This document shows, piece after piece, positions 1 to 13,079 of a stretch of DNA of 64,000 nt (its first letter is position 1; each line of letters opens with the position of its first letter). The notes below the pieces were generated by a model, which worked only from the letters and a program-made list of their open reading frames with translations, did no database searches and was not told the DNA's origin. A program made the translations under genes and the position numbers. The DNA is from Odontesthes bonariensis (taxonomy: Eukaryota > Chordata > Actinopteri > Atheriniformes > Atherinopsidae): assembly GCF_027942865.1 (NCBI RefSeq), contig NC_134509.1, positions 21,314,697 through 21,378,696 on the forward strand. Direction: 5' to 3'.

Positions 1-1641
1 CAAGGAGAACAACTTGATTTTTTATCAGTGGGAGACTTTAAGTATTACTAAAGTATACAATTGATGCCACACCAAGCAATGATGGATCCAAACATGAGGT
101 CTGTATTTTGCCTCAACCCTTTAGTCTGAACACCTAAAGAAACTGAAGAAGAAGAGCCAGTCGGCGCTGTGGGTGGGGCTAACGCTGCCGTGCGGTGTTG
201 TCAAGTTGCGCACGATAACTGGAAAGTTTTAAGGAGGCCGAACTGGCATTTCTTCGGCATTCCCATGATGACAACAAAGGGCAGAACATGCTGAACTGGT
301 TGCTCTACAAAGCAGGTATATTAGCATCTGCGTCGACGTTGGTCTCCAGAAGAAAAATAAAAGCACTTAGAAATAGTGTAACGTCGACATCTGGTCAAAC
401 TAACGCTGGAGACAGGAAGTAACAGGTTAGTAACCTCTGTTGTGTGATTATTCCACATGGAGAACAATAATAAAAGAGGCCATTAAGGGATGAGGCCTCT
501 GAAGGTACTCAATCCCTTTTTAAAAAGTTTATGGTAAGCACATAGAAGGAAACACCACTGACTTCACACATCAGCGTTTACAGGTCTTAGGGTGCGCTTT
601 AGTGAGAGAACGTATCAGGAACACCGTCTAAAACAAAAAAAAAGCAAGAAGTATCTCTACTCGACACAGTAAATGGTCAAGTGCAGTAAGATGAGAAGCT
701 GTGTAAGTTATAAACTCCTCCCTTTAATTTCCTTATCATTATCTTACCATCAAAAGCAACACGCAGGATGGGTCACCATCACAATCCAGCTGGAGAGAGG
801 CTGCTTCGTTATGTGTGTGTTCATGTGACGCTTTGTTCAACAACTTCTGATAAAACCCATTTTTCCGTCTCCCCGAATCAAGTCTGAACGATGAGTTTTG
901 TTTGTCCGAGAGCCTTTGGGCAAACATCAGTCAACAACAGAGAGCAGCCAACTTAGGACCGAAACATAAACCAATAAGCGTAAGACTAAGAAGAGCTAAG
1001 AACCTGCAGCTACAGGAGAAGACAAGCCATATGTGGAGTTTCTGTAGCTTTACTACAAAAGCAGGATATGATCATTAATACTGTGACATGTGTGGTATTG
1101 TTCTTTAAATTCTAGGAGTGGTTTACATTAGACAAATTGAACAATGACTTTACAAGTACATCTCCCCAAATCATAGCCATTAAACCCTAAATTCCTGTGA
1201 TGTAATGACAGTGATTGCAGCGCATGCAGCTCAGTCACCTCACAATGAGGATATTTTTGCAAGTCACCCAGCCTGTTGCTCTCTGCCAAGACAACACCAC
1301 ATGCCATCCCCCTCAGAGAATCTCAAATGTCATACACAACAGTTTCAGATTATATCTGCGACATTAAGAGGATGTTTGGCAACACTGTTGCAGTACCAAA
1401 GATGTCTCGCTGTGCTGCACTAACATGGCACATATTTCGGTGGCTCGTATTCAAAAGTAAATGCAGATGGACTCATTTATGAAGAATCTACTCAGTATTT
1501 GTTTGAGCACTCTCTAGTATTGTAACTTTGTAAGTCTGTAAGCTCATATTTCAGGGGAAAACCCTTAACCACTACACTGAAGGGATCTGGTGGAGCCATT
1601 TTGATGGGTAGGGGCTTAAAGGCCAACTTGTGCCTTTAGAG
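1..1641. other. No gene recognised
   Basis: Only short, unconvincing open frames occur here. A GC-richer stretch near 150-290 could be regulatory or an old repeat, but I recognise no motif. It could be intron or flank of a gene lying outside the window. Confidence 0.5.
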
Positions 1642-1689
1642 CAGGGATGTCCAAAGTCGGTCCTCCAGGCCCAGATGTGGACATCCCTG
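1642..1689. mobile_element. 48-bp remnant of a hAT MITE with target duplication
   Basis: The segment starts CAGGGATGTCCAAAGTC and ends GGACATCCCTG, the two termini of the foldback MITE at 18278, with almost all interior lost. The flanks are ctttagag (1634-1641) and ccttagag (1690-1697), an 8-bp target duplication with one mismatch, as expected for hAT elements. Confidence 0.75.
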
Positions 1690-2097
1690 CCTTAGAGGGA
1701 AGGATCAGAGCAAGAGCAATACAAAGTTTTTCTGAGTGGTCCCTTATCACACGATGAAGCATTTTGTAACTTGATGGGAGTGGTCTCTTCAATGGTCCTA
1801 TCCTACAGGCATCACCAGTATCAAGATGTTACCCAAGTTACAGTCCGAGGGGAGATTTTGGACTGAAATGTAACAACTCTCTTCCACTATCACCAGAGTA
1901 GCTTGTGTGTTCCTCTATTAGAGGTCAAGAGACTTGTAGAAGATATTCTGGCACCGCAAGCTAGACGAGAAACCGTGTGTTGGTTTTTCCTTTAATTTGT
2001 CATCCATTTGTGAGCTATGGAATGATAGGAGTGCCAAAAGAAAGAAAGAAATAAGTAAATAAGGAAACTGAATGAGGAAATATTAAGAAGAATTTAA

Positions 2098-2518
2098 AGC
2101 AATACTATGTAACATTTCTGCCTTAAAATAACAGCTTGAAAAAAATTGTGCGGCTAGAATGAGTTTTAATATTACGATTGGCCTGTCTCCTATGCCCTTC
2201 GGGGGTCTGAGTTGGAAAAACTGCGCTATGTAACTTTGCTGGATTGGCCCGGGAGCTGAGCGGAAGTACTTCGACTTGCTTTCTGGCACACCTACCGCAA
2301 AAACAAATAGACCCCTCTCACGCTCCCAGGTACATTTGATTACTCTTACCTTCTCGGTCGACATAGCTTGCACCTTCTGACTCCTCGCCGGTTCGTCAAC
2401 AAACGTGAAAAGTGAAAGTGAAAGGGTGTTGTATTTACGACAGTGTAACCGTACATTACCTCCAAGCCTGTAGGGGGAGCTCCACAATGGGCTTTTTGAG
2501 AAGTTACATTGTATTGCT
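2098..2518. mobile_element. TTAA-flanked MITE (421 bp)
   Basis: Both ends read AGCAATAC(T/A)ATGTAAC in inverted orientation (15 of 16 bases), and each end abuts TTAA (2094-2097 and 2519-2522). TTAA duplication is typical of the piggyBac and Kolobok superfamilies. No transposase is evident, so it is nonautonomous. The open frame across it is probably incidental. Confidence 0.75.
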
Positions 2519-2522
2519 TTAA

Positions 2523-5500
2523 AGAATTGGGTGAAAAAGATATTTTTCATATACTTTTACATTTCCGTCTTCGTTTTCCACATTGTTTGCCTTGTTTCAC
2601 CATTTCATTTCCTTCCGACTTCTGCTACTCTTTCCATTAGCCCTTTTTCACATATCGGTCATAGCTTAACAGCCCAAAAAAGATGCCCTCGTAAACCTGT
2701 TGCTGTTCCTCTTGGTAATTCAGATATGCCACAGAAGCGGCTCAATCCCGCATCAGTGTGCGCTCACATATATCGAGCTTAGTATCATGAAATTGGCTAA
2801 GTGGTGACAACATCCTAGCTTAGAGTGGCGTGTTCCACAATATCAGTTTGCACTTACAAACCGGGTTATCAGTGGTGGATTTATTTCGACTGCCATGCTG
2901 CCTCTGAACTTCCAACATGCGTCTTTGTTGTGCATCAGGCCTGGCCCGAAAGGCACGTGTGAAAAGGCCTCTTGAAATGCAGCTGCTTTTATATCAGGCA
3001 GTTTTAAGCTGTTTTAGACAATGAAAATGAGCCTTTCTGTTGCCCCTCATAAGAGCAGCAATTAGTTTAGCTCAGTTCAGTAAAGAATCTTTTCTGATTC
3101 TCAACACCTGAGCTGTGCTACAAGACACTAAATACTCCTTCTGGTTTCAATGGTTTAATGGTGTGCCAAGTTTAGTTGCTACGATCTTGTTAAGCTTTTG
3201 TTTTCTCCAAATTTCTCTCAGCAGCTACAGACATAAACTGTGTAGAACTGTAAGAAAGCAACGCTGCGTTTGATGCATCTTTGTGCATTAAGAGTCAAAT
3301 GAGTTCAAAAGTGTGTTCATGAGCAAGTGGGAGACGAAACAAAAGCCAGCTCAACACAACTGAACCAGTTTTCAAGAATGCTGACAAGCTGGTGACATGG
3401 GTGGGGAATGAAATGTTAGGCGGTGAGATCATTACGAGAATCAGCTGCCTGCCAGCATTCCTCTACCAACTACTGTGACGAAAACAACCACCAGAACGAT
3501 GCACTGAAAACTTACGATTGTGCTGTCCAGATGTGAACAGAAACCTGATTTAGACCAATTAAAACAAAGAACGAATGTGTGTAATTTGTAAAAATGTGGC
3601 GTACATTAAAAAAAATAAAAAATAAGATAAATCCAGCACTTCATCTTGGAACCAAAGATACAGCCACTGTTTACTATTATCCACTTCAGTGTAAATTAAT
3701 TCTATTCTCACTCTGAAAAGCATTTGTTGTCAATCTAATGTGTTGTTGGTTTTAATAAAATATGTATTCAAATGTCTGTGTTGAAGGCAGAATGAACAGG
3801 AGACGCATCACATTGTACGACAGGTACAATTTAAGTAAACCGTACACTTTACAGCTTTAACCCCTTAAAATTCCCGCAATTTTCGCCTTAAAAAGCCAAC
3901 CCAAAGTAAATTTAAAGTTGTTCTCGAACCAGTTGGAGTAGAAGTCTGATGTGAAACCTTTGAGGGTTTGCATGTGTCCTTATGGACGTGACACTTGTTG
4001 TGGACCAACTCATTAAGTGGACCCATGCCAACGTAACAGGACCATTTTTTCTTGGAGTTGTATCTGTTCTTAGAATACCGTGAGGTATCACAGGTGAGCT
4101 GCATTTGCGACTGGCTTGTGTTTACTGTGTCTACAGTTATGATCGTGTCAAAGGGGGGCTGAGTTTTGTTGTGAAACATCGGATCGTTAAGGGTTTTTTT
4201 TTCCATGTAAAATCTGTCAGTTGAAGCTTTGGAGGCTTGAGCTGACGGATCTGATTCTTTCCATAATGTGACAGGAAGAATTCAATCATAGAAAAGCACA
4301 GCTGTTTAGATTTTAAAAGATAATTGAGAGTTTAACCGACCTTTAAAATTGCTTTTAAAAGAAATCATTTAACGTCTTCCCCTCTGTTTTGCTATCGTTA
4401 AAGCATTCTTGAGACAAAGCTTTTTTGTCACTTTTTGAAGACTTATCACCTGTGAAGATAGCTGTATTGCTCAATTGTTACTGGCAACGGCTCAGCTGTT
4501 GTGGATTACAACAGCGAGGGCACAGTGGCTCATGAGGAGCATGTGATAGAGCGTCTACAGAGACTATGAAGTAAAAACAATCCTGATTTAAGGAACAGAG
4601 TGAGGGGGAGAAAGGCTGAGAAAGAGCAGTAACTCTGATCCTGGCTTTACACAGCCACAACTACCCAGAGGAAACACTATGACTTGCTGTTATTCACATA
4701 GAAAATAAGCCACTGGGAATGCAATTAATACCCTGTTTGGTTCCATGTCAGGCTCGGTTAGTTCATTGACCCAGACTTTGTCCGCGTTAAATAATGCACT
4801 CCTCGCCTAACTGCTTAAACACATCAACAAGCTCTCATTATTTTTGAATGAACACCTTGGCTGCAGCAGTGACACAACTGTGACACAGATTAGAGATCTA
4901 CCTTCCTGCTGCAGAAACAGAGTATCAGCCTGACCAAAAGGGTAAACATCTGTCCATCACAGCTCAGCTCTTCTCTCAATGAAGACATACTTTTCAGCTT
5001 TGATATAACTAAAGCTCAAGTCCTGTGCAAAGGTCTTGAGCCCACTCTCACTTCTGCGTTATCTTTCCTGTTTTTCATAGATGCAACTAAAGAAATGGGA
5101 ACAAATGATGTGTCCCTGTGACAGGCTGCTGGGAACAAAGTGCCTAAAGATCCAATTTAAAATGGTTCTTTGCTAAGTTGTCTGTTGTTTTCAGCAAATA
5201 GCTCTTTGGGAATCACCTTGTTACTGCAATAATCCTATCTTATTTCTGTGAAACTGGCTTATGCATCTGTCATAGATTCATCTAACGAACTGGGAACTAA
5301 TCTTTGTCACTGGTTGATCACTAAAGCTGACTCTTGCATGACTGAATGATTCATAGGTTACTCATAGACTACCAGATCATTTTCATCACTACAAGAACTG
5401 GACTGGAAATCAATGAAAAAGCAGCCAATAACCAACTAAAATCTTTGAAAGACCTTCAGAAAGCCTGAAGAACTATTCCTCAAGACCTCTTTAAAAAAAA

Positions 5501-8500
5501 AGATAAGAAGAAAATCTGGCTGCTTGGAAGAAAAAGATAAGGAAATGAGAAACAGCTCAAGACTTTTGAACAGCATTGTATGTCAACCTCCTTACAAATG
5601 ATGTGTGTAGCTGTCAGTGAAGGATTCTGATAGGTCCATAACAAACACAATGCTCTCATAATGATAAAATGGATCACAAGAAGATTAATATTAGAGTTAT
5701 TTATTAGTTTCTTCATTACTGTTGACTGAAAGCCTGATTTAAGCTACAGAGAAAAGACCCTGTAAGCACAAGATGACTGTTGCTGGAGAGGTCAACCATG
5801 AAATAACGTTTTACACACAAGCTATTAAGGAAAAGTAGAGCTCTTTTCATAAGACTTTGACCAAATGCACAAGTTAGTTATGGTTCATGATTCTGAGAAA
5901 ATATATGGAGTCAGTCTTCTCAAGAATTTGAACAAGAAGAAACGTCAAAAGACCAAACAAAAAGATGTGTCTTGTAGCTTATCTCTGCTGGAGAGATCAT
6001 CCTAAAACAAGTCACAGTCAGACTAAATGTCCTGTAGACAAAGTGTGGCTATGAAGTCATCTGCCCATTAAACCACATCTGGTCAAACCCTGGAGAGCAC
6101 AGGACCAACATCCTGCTTTTCTTCCACAAAGACGCTTCTGTTTCCCCAAATAGTTCCCAGGCCGCGCCAGACATCAACATACTACAGTCAACAGTTTCCC
6201 CAAATGTATACAATTAAAGAAAACCATGAGAAGATTGTCTGAGAGCACAAAAAATCTGATGCATTTTCCATTCCCCACACCTGCAAATCTGTGTGGAGTA
6301 ATTAAATGTGGTGCCACTCAATTCAGTTCCACAACAGCGAGCTTCTGAAGCCCACACGAGACTTCACACAGTAATGAGAAGAAACTTCACGAGAACAAAA
6401 AAAAGAGGAATTTCAGACTGCAGGGCTGCACATTCAAGATGCATTCAAAAGAAACTGTGAACAAAAAGCTGTTGCACAACAACAGGAAACCAACTACAAT
6501 CCTGGAATTATATAATCATTTGTTGTCATCAGCGCTGCACAAAGTGAAAGGGATTGGCCGAAGCATTTCTCTGAGAGAGTAAAGACAAAAGACCACATTG
6601 TGGAGTGTGAGAGCAGCTCATTGGACCCTAAAATGGTGAATGAAAGCATGAAATTCTTATGAAAGGCAGTTGCATTATTCCTCAGGGCTCAAAACAAGAA
6701 AATGAGTGACGGCAACACATTTATGCCGGAGAATGCACTGAAGTTTTGTGGATTACGTCTCAGAATCAAGTGTGAAACTCTGAAGATTTATTTATAGACA
6801 GGCTATATTTATACGTCTCCCCACCTCCTACCTTGCATCTGTCTCTTCCTGTTGGTAACAAGTGATCATTATGATGATGGGAGCAAGGAAGGAAGGGTGG
6901 GGTGGGGTGGGGGTGGCACCTGGAAAAGCTCTGAAAATCACTACAAGCTATCAGTGTGACACACTTTCCTGATCTCTCAGTGATGGCCATCATTTCAGAT
7001 TTCAGTGACTGGAAAAGTTGGATAGCAGAGCCCGTCTGGAACAACGTTTCTGGCACCTGACTAATTAGGTTCACCACACACTTACAGGTTCCCTCAGCAA
7101 TATCATTGGTAACAGTTGACATGGTATTGTTAATATAGATATGTGTTTGTGTAGGCTCTAATGAGAGCCTATGAATAGACAAACGTCTGTGTGCAGTTAT
7201 GGAAACACTGAGAGTCCAACACAGCCCAGAATAAATAGCACAAAGTTACTGGCACTTATGCTACAAGGCAGTGATTTGTAACCATATTTTACTTGAAGCC
7301 CCCGAGTTCTACCAACCGGAAACCTTCACTCCTTCCTACCACAAAGCCTCCATGTGTGCACACATGCATGTTCCTGGTCTTGGTGCAATCATAAATGACT
7401 TTCAAAGGGGAACTGATATGCATTCATTGTGCATCAGTGTCATGTACATGCCTCCGAGTTGCAGGGGAGGACCAGCTGGCATCAGGGAACTTCAGGTCAA
7501 TCATTTAGGTAGAAACCTTCCTAAAAAAAAAAAAAGGTTTTGTTTGCGTTCTCCTGGAAATATTTATTTGACACGAAGTCAACTTGAAGGTAAGCAAGCT
7601 CATAATTACAGCTGAGGTATTCAACTTCCTTAAGGGCTGGAAATGCAGAGGTCCGACACCCTTGATTACGTTGATAAGAAGCCTGCTGAGAACATCTGCA
7701 AAATGAGACTCAATTTCCTCCCAAAGCTCGTTCTCATCCTGAAAACTGTGATGCGATTTCATAAAATGCTCGATGCGTTTTATATCCGATTAACTTCATC
7801 CTCACAGACTTTGGATAATCCTGGAAATGTGCAATGGTTTGCAAATGCAAATCTAATTTTGATAATCTCTGCACCTCCTGTGATCTCTGGCACACCCAGG
7901 CCTGTAACCACAGAACATAACTGGAGCTGACCCTCCCCTGAAGTCAGTCACTAACTAGCTCTTACAAAACAAAACCAAAAAAAGATGTTAGAAACTGAAG
8001 CTTTGGTTTTTAATGCTCATAATCAAAATGAGCCACGAGTCAGGTGCCTGAAAACCATGACAAGCTCAAGGGCCAAATGCCAAACAGAGTTAGCACATGA
8101 CAAGAGGCCAAAGTTTCCCATCTTTCATCTATCACCCAACACTTACTTTCTGTTAGTTCTCAGCTGGTCTCAGCACTGAAGGAGCCATAAGGCTCAGACC
8201 TGGGGGGGGGGGGCATGGAGGGCCTCAAAGTCGAAGCAATGAACAGGTGTACAGCCAACAGGCATCTAAGCCAATACACCGAATGTTAAACAGCAAATAC
8301 TCCCTGCATCACAGTAAAGATGAACACAACAGCGCTGGGGATCAGATGACTGCCATTACCTGTTCAGCTGCATTGCAAGAAGTGAGGGCAAAAATGTCCA
8401 GCTTTAAAGAAAACATCCAAAACTAGTTAGGGTGTTACAGGTGAGTGTGGTTTAAGCATTTAAACCACCACAAAAGTTGACACCCACTCAGACTCTGATG

Positions 8501-9845
8501 ATGTTCTCGTTTATTTTTAACACAGAACTTAAAATCCTTTCCCAAATCATTTAGTTATGCTGCCGACTGACACATTAAACTGTGAGATCTTCTTTCACTG
8601 CACCTGCAGCTCTAACCGTAAACCAGCATCCGTCTCTCGCCACCTACAAATCTTTCTCTTCATTTATCAGACCCTTCACTTATTACAACAAAAACCCATT
8701 CATCAATCTACAGGCGTTGCCTAGGTAGCCAGAACGTGACTTAATATACTTGGAAAGGAATTACATGGCTATTTATGAAACTGTGGGAACAAAAACCCAT
8801 AAAAAACAATAAGGCTTTGAATCTAATGACAATTTAGTCTGCAAATGAGTCTGGAGTTTGTTCATTACATGGGTTTATTGATAGTTAAACATAAAAGACT
8901 CATGTTTAATCTCTTAATCTCCACTCGGCCTGTTCCAAGCATTACATTGAAATACAATAATGGAACTATTTCGACAACTGTCCATATTTTAAAGTTTTGA
9001 AATCTTCTTTAGGATTGAAAAGCTCATTGTTCCAAACTTTTTAATCCCAAATACTTCTTGGACAATGAATCATCCAAATAAATGCCGTTATCATGGCAGC
9101 CTATGCCTTGGTATTCTGTGAAACTATATATATTAAATATTAGATTTCTATCCTTTAAGCCACATATATATTTGATACAGAGCTAAATAAAACAGAAAGC
9201 ACATTTCAGACTACTAATTTGGATTGTGTTACAGCTCATTCTTCATCCTTTGTGCGTTTCGTGAGACCAAACCTTTAATACTGAACATGCTACACAAACA
9301 TCTGGAAATCTGCGTTTAACCCTGCTTCACGTCAAGCGTGAGATCAGCTATTCGGACAGAAAAGTGCAGCACGATACCTTAATATAAACTATCATAACAT
9401 ATATCGTGAGTGTAAACAACTCAGTCCAAACTGTTGTTTACTTCAGTTCCAAAGATCTATATGTTCAAGTTAGATTCTCATTTCTGGTGAATTTTGTTCA
9501 CCAACACAGCAACTGCTGAGGTAAAAAACAAATGTAAGGTTGATAATAGGACACAGAAAGACAATAAGTCAGCAGTCAATAAGGACTCTGCAACGTTTGA
9601 GAGTGCAAGAATCAAGAAAACGATTATCTGATGACTTGTTTAATAAACTAAGTACCAAAAAGCAATGTTGTCTGTTGTCAATGCCTGGGGGGTGAAACTG
9701 TACTTAAGCCTTCCCAGAGCAACAGGTTTCATCAGCATTAAATCATCATTACATGATTAAGGCCTCCAGACATAAAAGCATCAACAGAACTCTAAGACAA
9801 TGGGTTCAAAGTGGGCATCTTTAGTGGCTGTAGCTGCAGCCTTAC
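2523..9845. other. No recognised gene; probable intron or intergenic DNA
   Basis: This AT-rich stretch has only short open frames without recognisable domains. A run of 12 G lies at 8202-8213. A degraded repeat may occupy 3857-4197. If the candidate minus-strand gene at 9.8-11.1 kb is real, part of this is its intron sequence, but I could not establish further exons. Confidence 0.45.
3857..4197. repeat. Possible degraded DNA transposon relic
   Basis: The left side reads TTAA followed by CCCCTTAAAATT, and the right side ends TTAAGGG followed by TTTT. This suggests imperfect inverted ends of a piggyBac-like element. A minus-strand open frame of 113 codons crosses it but resembles no domain I know. 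The ends match only partly. Confidence 0.25.
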
Positions 9846-11077
9846 CCTCTGCAACAACACTCCATAATGGTGTTTTTCTAATGAACAGAAACCACTTTTT
9901 GAGGAAAACGGATTAAGCACTAATGGGGAGCAGTTCGTTAAACATTTCAATATATCTTGAGGGTCATGTCTGCAAAGAAACCTGTAAAAAATACCTTGCT
10001 GCAAACAACTTGAACCATCAGCCCTTTGGGGCCCTGAAGTGTAAATGTTGGCCCAAACTTCACAAACAATAAGCTTGGGGATGAATTTGGAATATTTGTA
10101 TTGCCTTTTGCTCAGTGCTTCAGGGACTGCGGCAGCTCTTGTATGCTTAGTCATCCAAAAGCTATTTTAAATGAGAGAATATATTTCATACATCTTTATC
10201 AAAGGTGATTGACAAGGATGGTAAACGTGTTATTGAAGTTCTCACACTGGCAGATGCCTCAAAAATCTCATTGTTTTAAAAATCCACGTAAGAAACACAA
10301 CAAGATGCTGCATCATTTCTCCGCTTTTCATTATTCAGAGCTTCACTTCTCCCTCCACTCCTCCCCTCTGTGTTCTCACTGTAGACTTTGCCCCCACTCA
10401 GGTCATTTGTAGCTCAGGAAACGGATCAATAATGAGTTCAAATTTACTGGCTAAGTGCTTACCTTGTATCCTCAGTGCCATTCAATCCAGCCTGGGACTT
10501 GCATCTGCCTAATGCAGACTCAAGTTTCACATGTCGATGGTGCTCAGTGGGCTCTTGAGAAAAACCTGTCAGCTACAAAAAAGAAGAGACAAAAAAACAA
10601 GTCAAATATAGTAAAAACATGACTCTTAACAAGGAAATAGTAATGGTGTGCGTGGGTCTTGCTTTGTGACAACGTTTGAGGACCTTGCGCCATATGGCAA
10701 ACTAAAAAGCTCTGCATTTAGTTGACATCTTCTGAATAAAGTTGGAGGGAATTATAAGAGGCACTAACGTGGTCTAAAAATATATTTCTTGAGCTTTAAT
10801 TATGAACGACTGAAAAAAACAGCTTGTCTCGTGAAGCAGACATGACAGCAAGCTAACGACCTAAACTGATCCACTTTTTAAACGTTACTAGCTTAAATAT
10901 GACCTGAAATCATGTCAAACAGGAGCTCTGATGAGAAAGAGAAACGTTCCCGATTAAAACTGAACCGCAAATTTGTTTTAAAGTCCATGACTGACCGAAG
11001 TACTCTCACTTAACTCTTAAGACTGCCTTATAAAACGGACAAGTCAAAGATAGCTCACCGTGTGTGAGGGGCTTCAT
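9846..11077 (-). CDS. Candidate spliced gene, first exons, identity unknown
   Basis: Three possible exons fit splice rules on the minus strand. Exon 1 coding starts at an ATG at 11077-11075 (MKPLTH) and ends at 11059 before GTGAGC. Exon 2 runs 10565 to 10463, preceded by CTGACAG and followed by GTAAGC; an alternative acceptor at 10572 breaks the frame from this ATG. A weaker exon 3 runs 9969 to 9846, preceded by TTTCTTTGCAG and followed by GTAAGG. Their lengths of 19, 103 and 124 nt keep one frame open for 82 codons with no stop. I do not recognise the protein, and it shows no signal peptide or membrane segment. The exons could instead be 5' UTR, with a start at the ATG inside exon 2 (MALRIQ). 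Continuation would lie further left. Support comes from splice sites and frame only. Confidence 0.35.
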
Positions 11078-11420
11078 TTTGGTCTAGATACGCCGAACAA
11101 AACCGAACTTCCGAAAACGAGTCCGAAGATTTGGGCGCCGTAAGTGTTAGCGTTTGTGTTATCAAGTCCACGTACCAAGTTGTCTCAGTGTGTCGCTTTC
11201 TCGCTCAGCCTGTTGACAACCGTCTAACTGCAGTCAGTTCCTTAAAGGAAAAAAGAAAAAGAAACTCTGGACTTTTTGAAGGCCAGACTAATCGAACCCA
11301 ACAGCCGGGAAATAGCTCTCTAACGCGGTCTCAGGGGAACGATCGATTTTTCGACCAATCTACTCATTCGGCCTGGAGCAGACGAGGCAGATGTGAGATT
11401 GTGAACAGTGTAAAATGTAA
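11078..11420 (-). promoter_or_regulatory. CpG-richer stretch, possible promoter of the candidate gene
   Basis: CpG dinucleotides are commoner here than in the AT-rich surroundings, for example around GGGCGCCG near 11125 and at 11320-11350. It lies just upstream of the proposed minus-strand first exon, as a TATA-less vertebrate promoter would. No TATA box is visible. A 97-codon plus-strand open frame over the same stretch resembles nothing known. Confidence 0.3.
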
Positions 11421-11734
11421 ATAGGTTTGTAATCCGTGGTGTTTTCTGGTTTAATAATTCTACACAGAATAATATTAGAACATGTTTGGTTGAATTTAAA
11501 AAGTTGGAAGGATTTAAAAGCTACTTTATTTATAGCTACTTTATAAATGACTTTAACAGCCAAACTAGATCTTTTGTTAGATTTATAAAGTTATGTGGCT
11601 ACATTCACAACATGAAGGCAAATCCTCATACATCTGTGAGACTGAACTGTAAACCCTTTTTCGCTAAAAAAAAATATAATGTAATATTTAGTATTTTTAC
11701 GATAAAACAAAACGTCACAGATGTTTATTTGTTT

Positions 11735-12715
11735 ATTTAAAAGGATCCCCATTAGCTGACGCCAAAACGACAGCTAGTCTTCCTGGGGTCCAGACAAAAC
11801 ATACAAAGCACAAAAACAGCAATACCGAAAGTATACATTAAAATACAAACAATAAAATAATGAAAAACAACATGCGCTTCATTTATGCCCTAACATAACC
11901 TTGCTATATTACATCATCAAGATGAGGACAAATATATTTTTAGTCTCTTTTTAAAGACAATTTTCCCTTTGATTTCACGAACCACCACTGGAAGATTATT
12001 CCATAGCACAGCTGACCGATAGAAAACAGTCCTCTTCATGGATTCAGACTTAGGCAGTTGTAAAGTGATCTGTCCACTACTTGCCCCTCTAGTATAATGT
12101 GAGTGTGTATTTGAGCAATAAATTATGTTATCATGAAGAAATTTAGGAGTGTGAGTATTTATAATTCTATGAAAGTATATTAATATATTAGCCGATAGTC
12201 TATGCTTGACCATCTGCCAAGCAAGACGTTCATGCATCACTGCAACATTCTTGATGAACAACCAAGAACCAGTCTTGCAGCCTTGTTTTGAGCCACCTGT
12301 AGTTTACTAAGAAGACAATTTGATGCAGCAGACCATACAACTGAACAGTAATCTAAATGACATAAAACCAATGTACGAACAACACGACTAAACAACTGTG
12401 AATTGACGAATGGAGCACATTTACGCGTTATGGCAACAGCTCTGCCCATTTTGGCAACCACTTTATTGATGTGATCAGACCATGACAATGTGCAATCAAG
12501 CCAAAGTCCGAGAAGCTTCACCCTTTTTACTTGCTGTATAGTCTTACCATTTACTTGTATATTCAATTTAGGATTATGTGATAATCTATACTTGGAACCA
12601 AATATTATACTCGTTGTTTTTGATATATTTAAAATAAGTTTATTAGTTTTGATCCAGTTATATAATTTGCTGATCTCACAAGATGTTTGTGATGCATATT
12701 TCATGTTCACATTCG
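11735..12715 (-). mobile_element. Broken LINE, 3' part of reverse transcriptase (CR1/L2/Rex1-type)
   Basis: Minus-strand reading gives the thumb and C-terminal region of a non-LTR reverse transcriptase. Motifs include a FGSKYRLS-like segment, a KLLGLWLDCTLSWSDHI-like segment and HLDYCSVVW, followed by LQVAQNKAARLV. The frame shifts near 12240-12260, after which the typical C-terminal segment NNLPVVVREIKGK follows and ends near 11917. The 3' tail contains GGATCCCCATTAGCTGACG. The 5' part (endonuclease and polymerase core) is absent, as expected for 5' truncation. It is not functional. Confidence 0.8.
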
Positions 12716-12978
12716 GTCCTGTGGTTGAAGTATGGAGACATCCTCATGTGGTGTTGCCACCTAGTGTTCACTGAAATGCTACACTGAAATAAATTACCTA
12801 AAAAGAAACTTTACACTTGTAGTTTTCTGCATCTTGGTAACTGCATCTTTTAAGAGAAACATTCATTTAAATGACTGTAAATAGAGCCAAGAGCTGGGCA
12901 TGGACACCATGAATAATAAGTTCATGTCAGTATATCACCATCAGTATTAGATAAATAACAAATACAAACATAGAAATG

Positions 12979-13072
12979 TCCATCCATCCATCCATTATCT
13001 ATATCGCTGAATCCGTCGCCTCGGGTCGCGGGGGGGGGGGCTGGAGCCTATCCCAGCAGTCAATGGGCGAGA
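12979..13072 (-). repeat. Fragment of a fish SINE/LINE-tail repeat
   Basis: A TCCA tandem run is followed by GGGTCGCGG, a run of G and GCTGGAGCCTATCCCAGC. This is the 3' part of the repeat found whole at 16605-16983, in the opposite orientation. Confidence 0.7.
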
Positions 13073-13079
13073 ACATAGA

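Noticed and set aside
2341..2370. MSTEK/GTAAGAG exon-like sequence
   Set aside because: It lies inside the TTAA MITE at 2098-2518, so it is more likely repeat sequence than a first exon.
8141..8200. Possible minus-strand exon after a C-run and CAG near 8200, donor GTAAGT at 8140
   Set aside because: All three frames have stops within the segment and the acceptor tract is just a G/C homopolymer.
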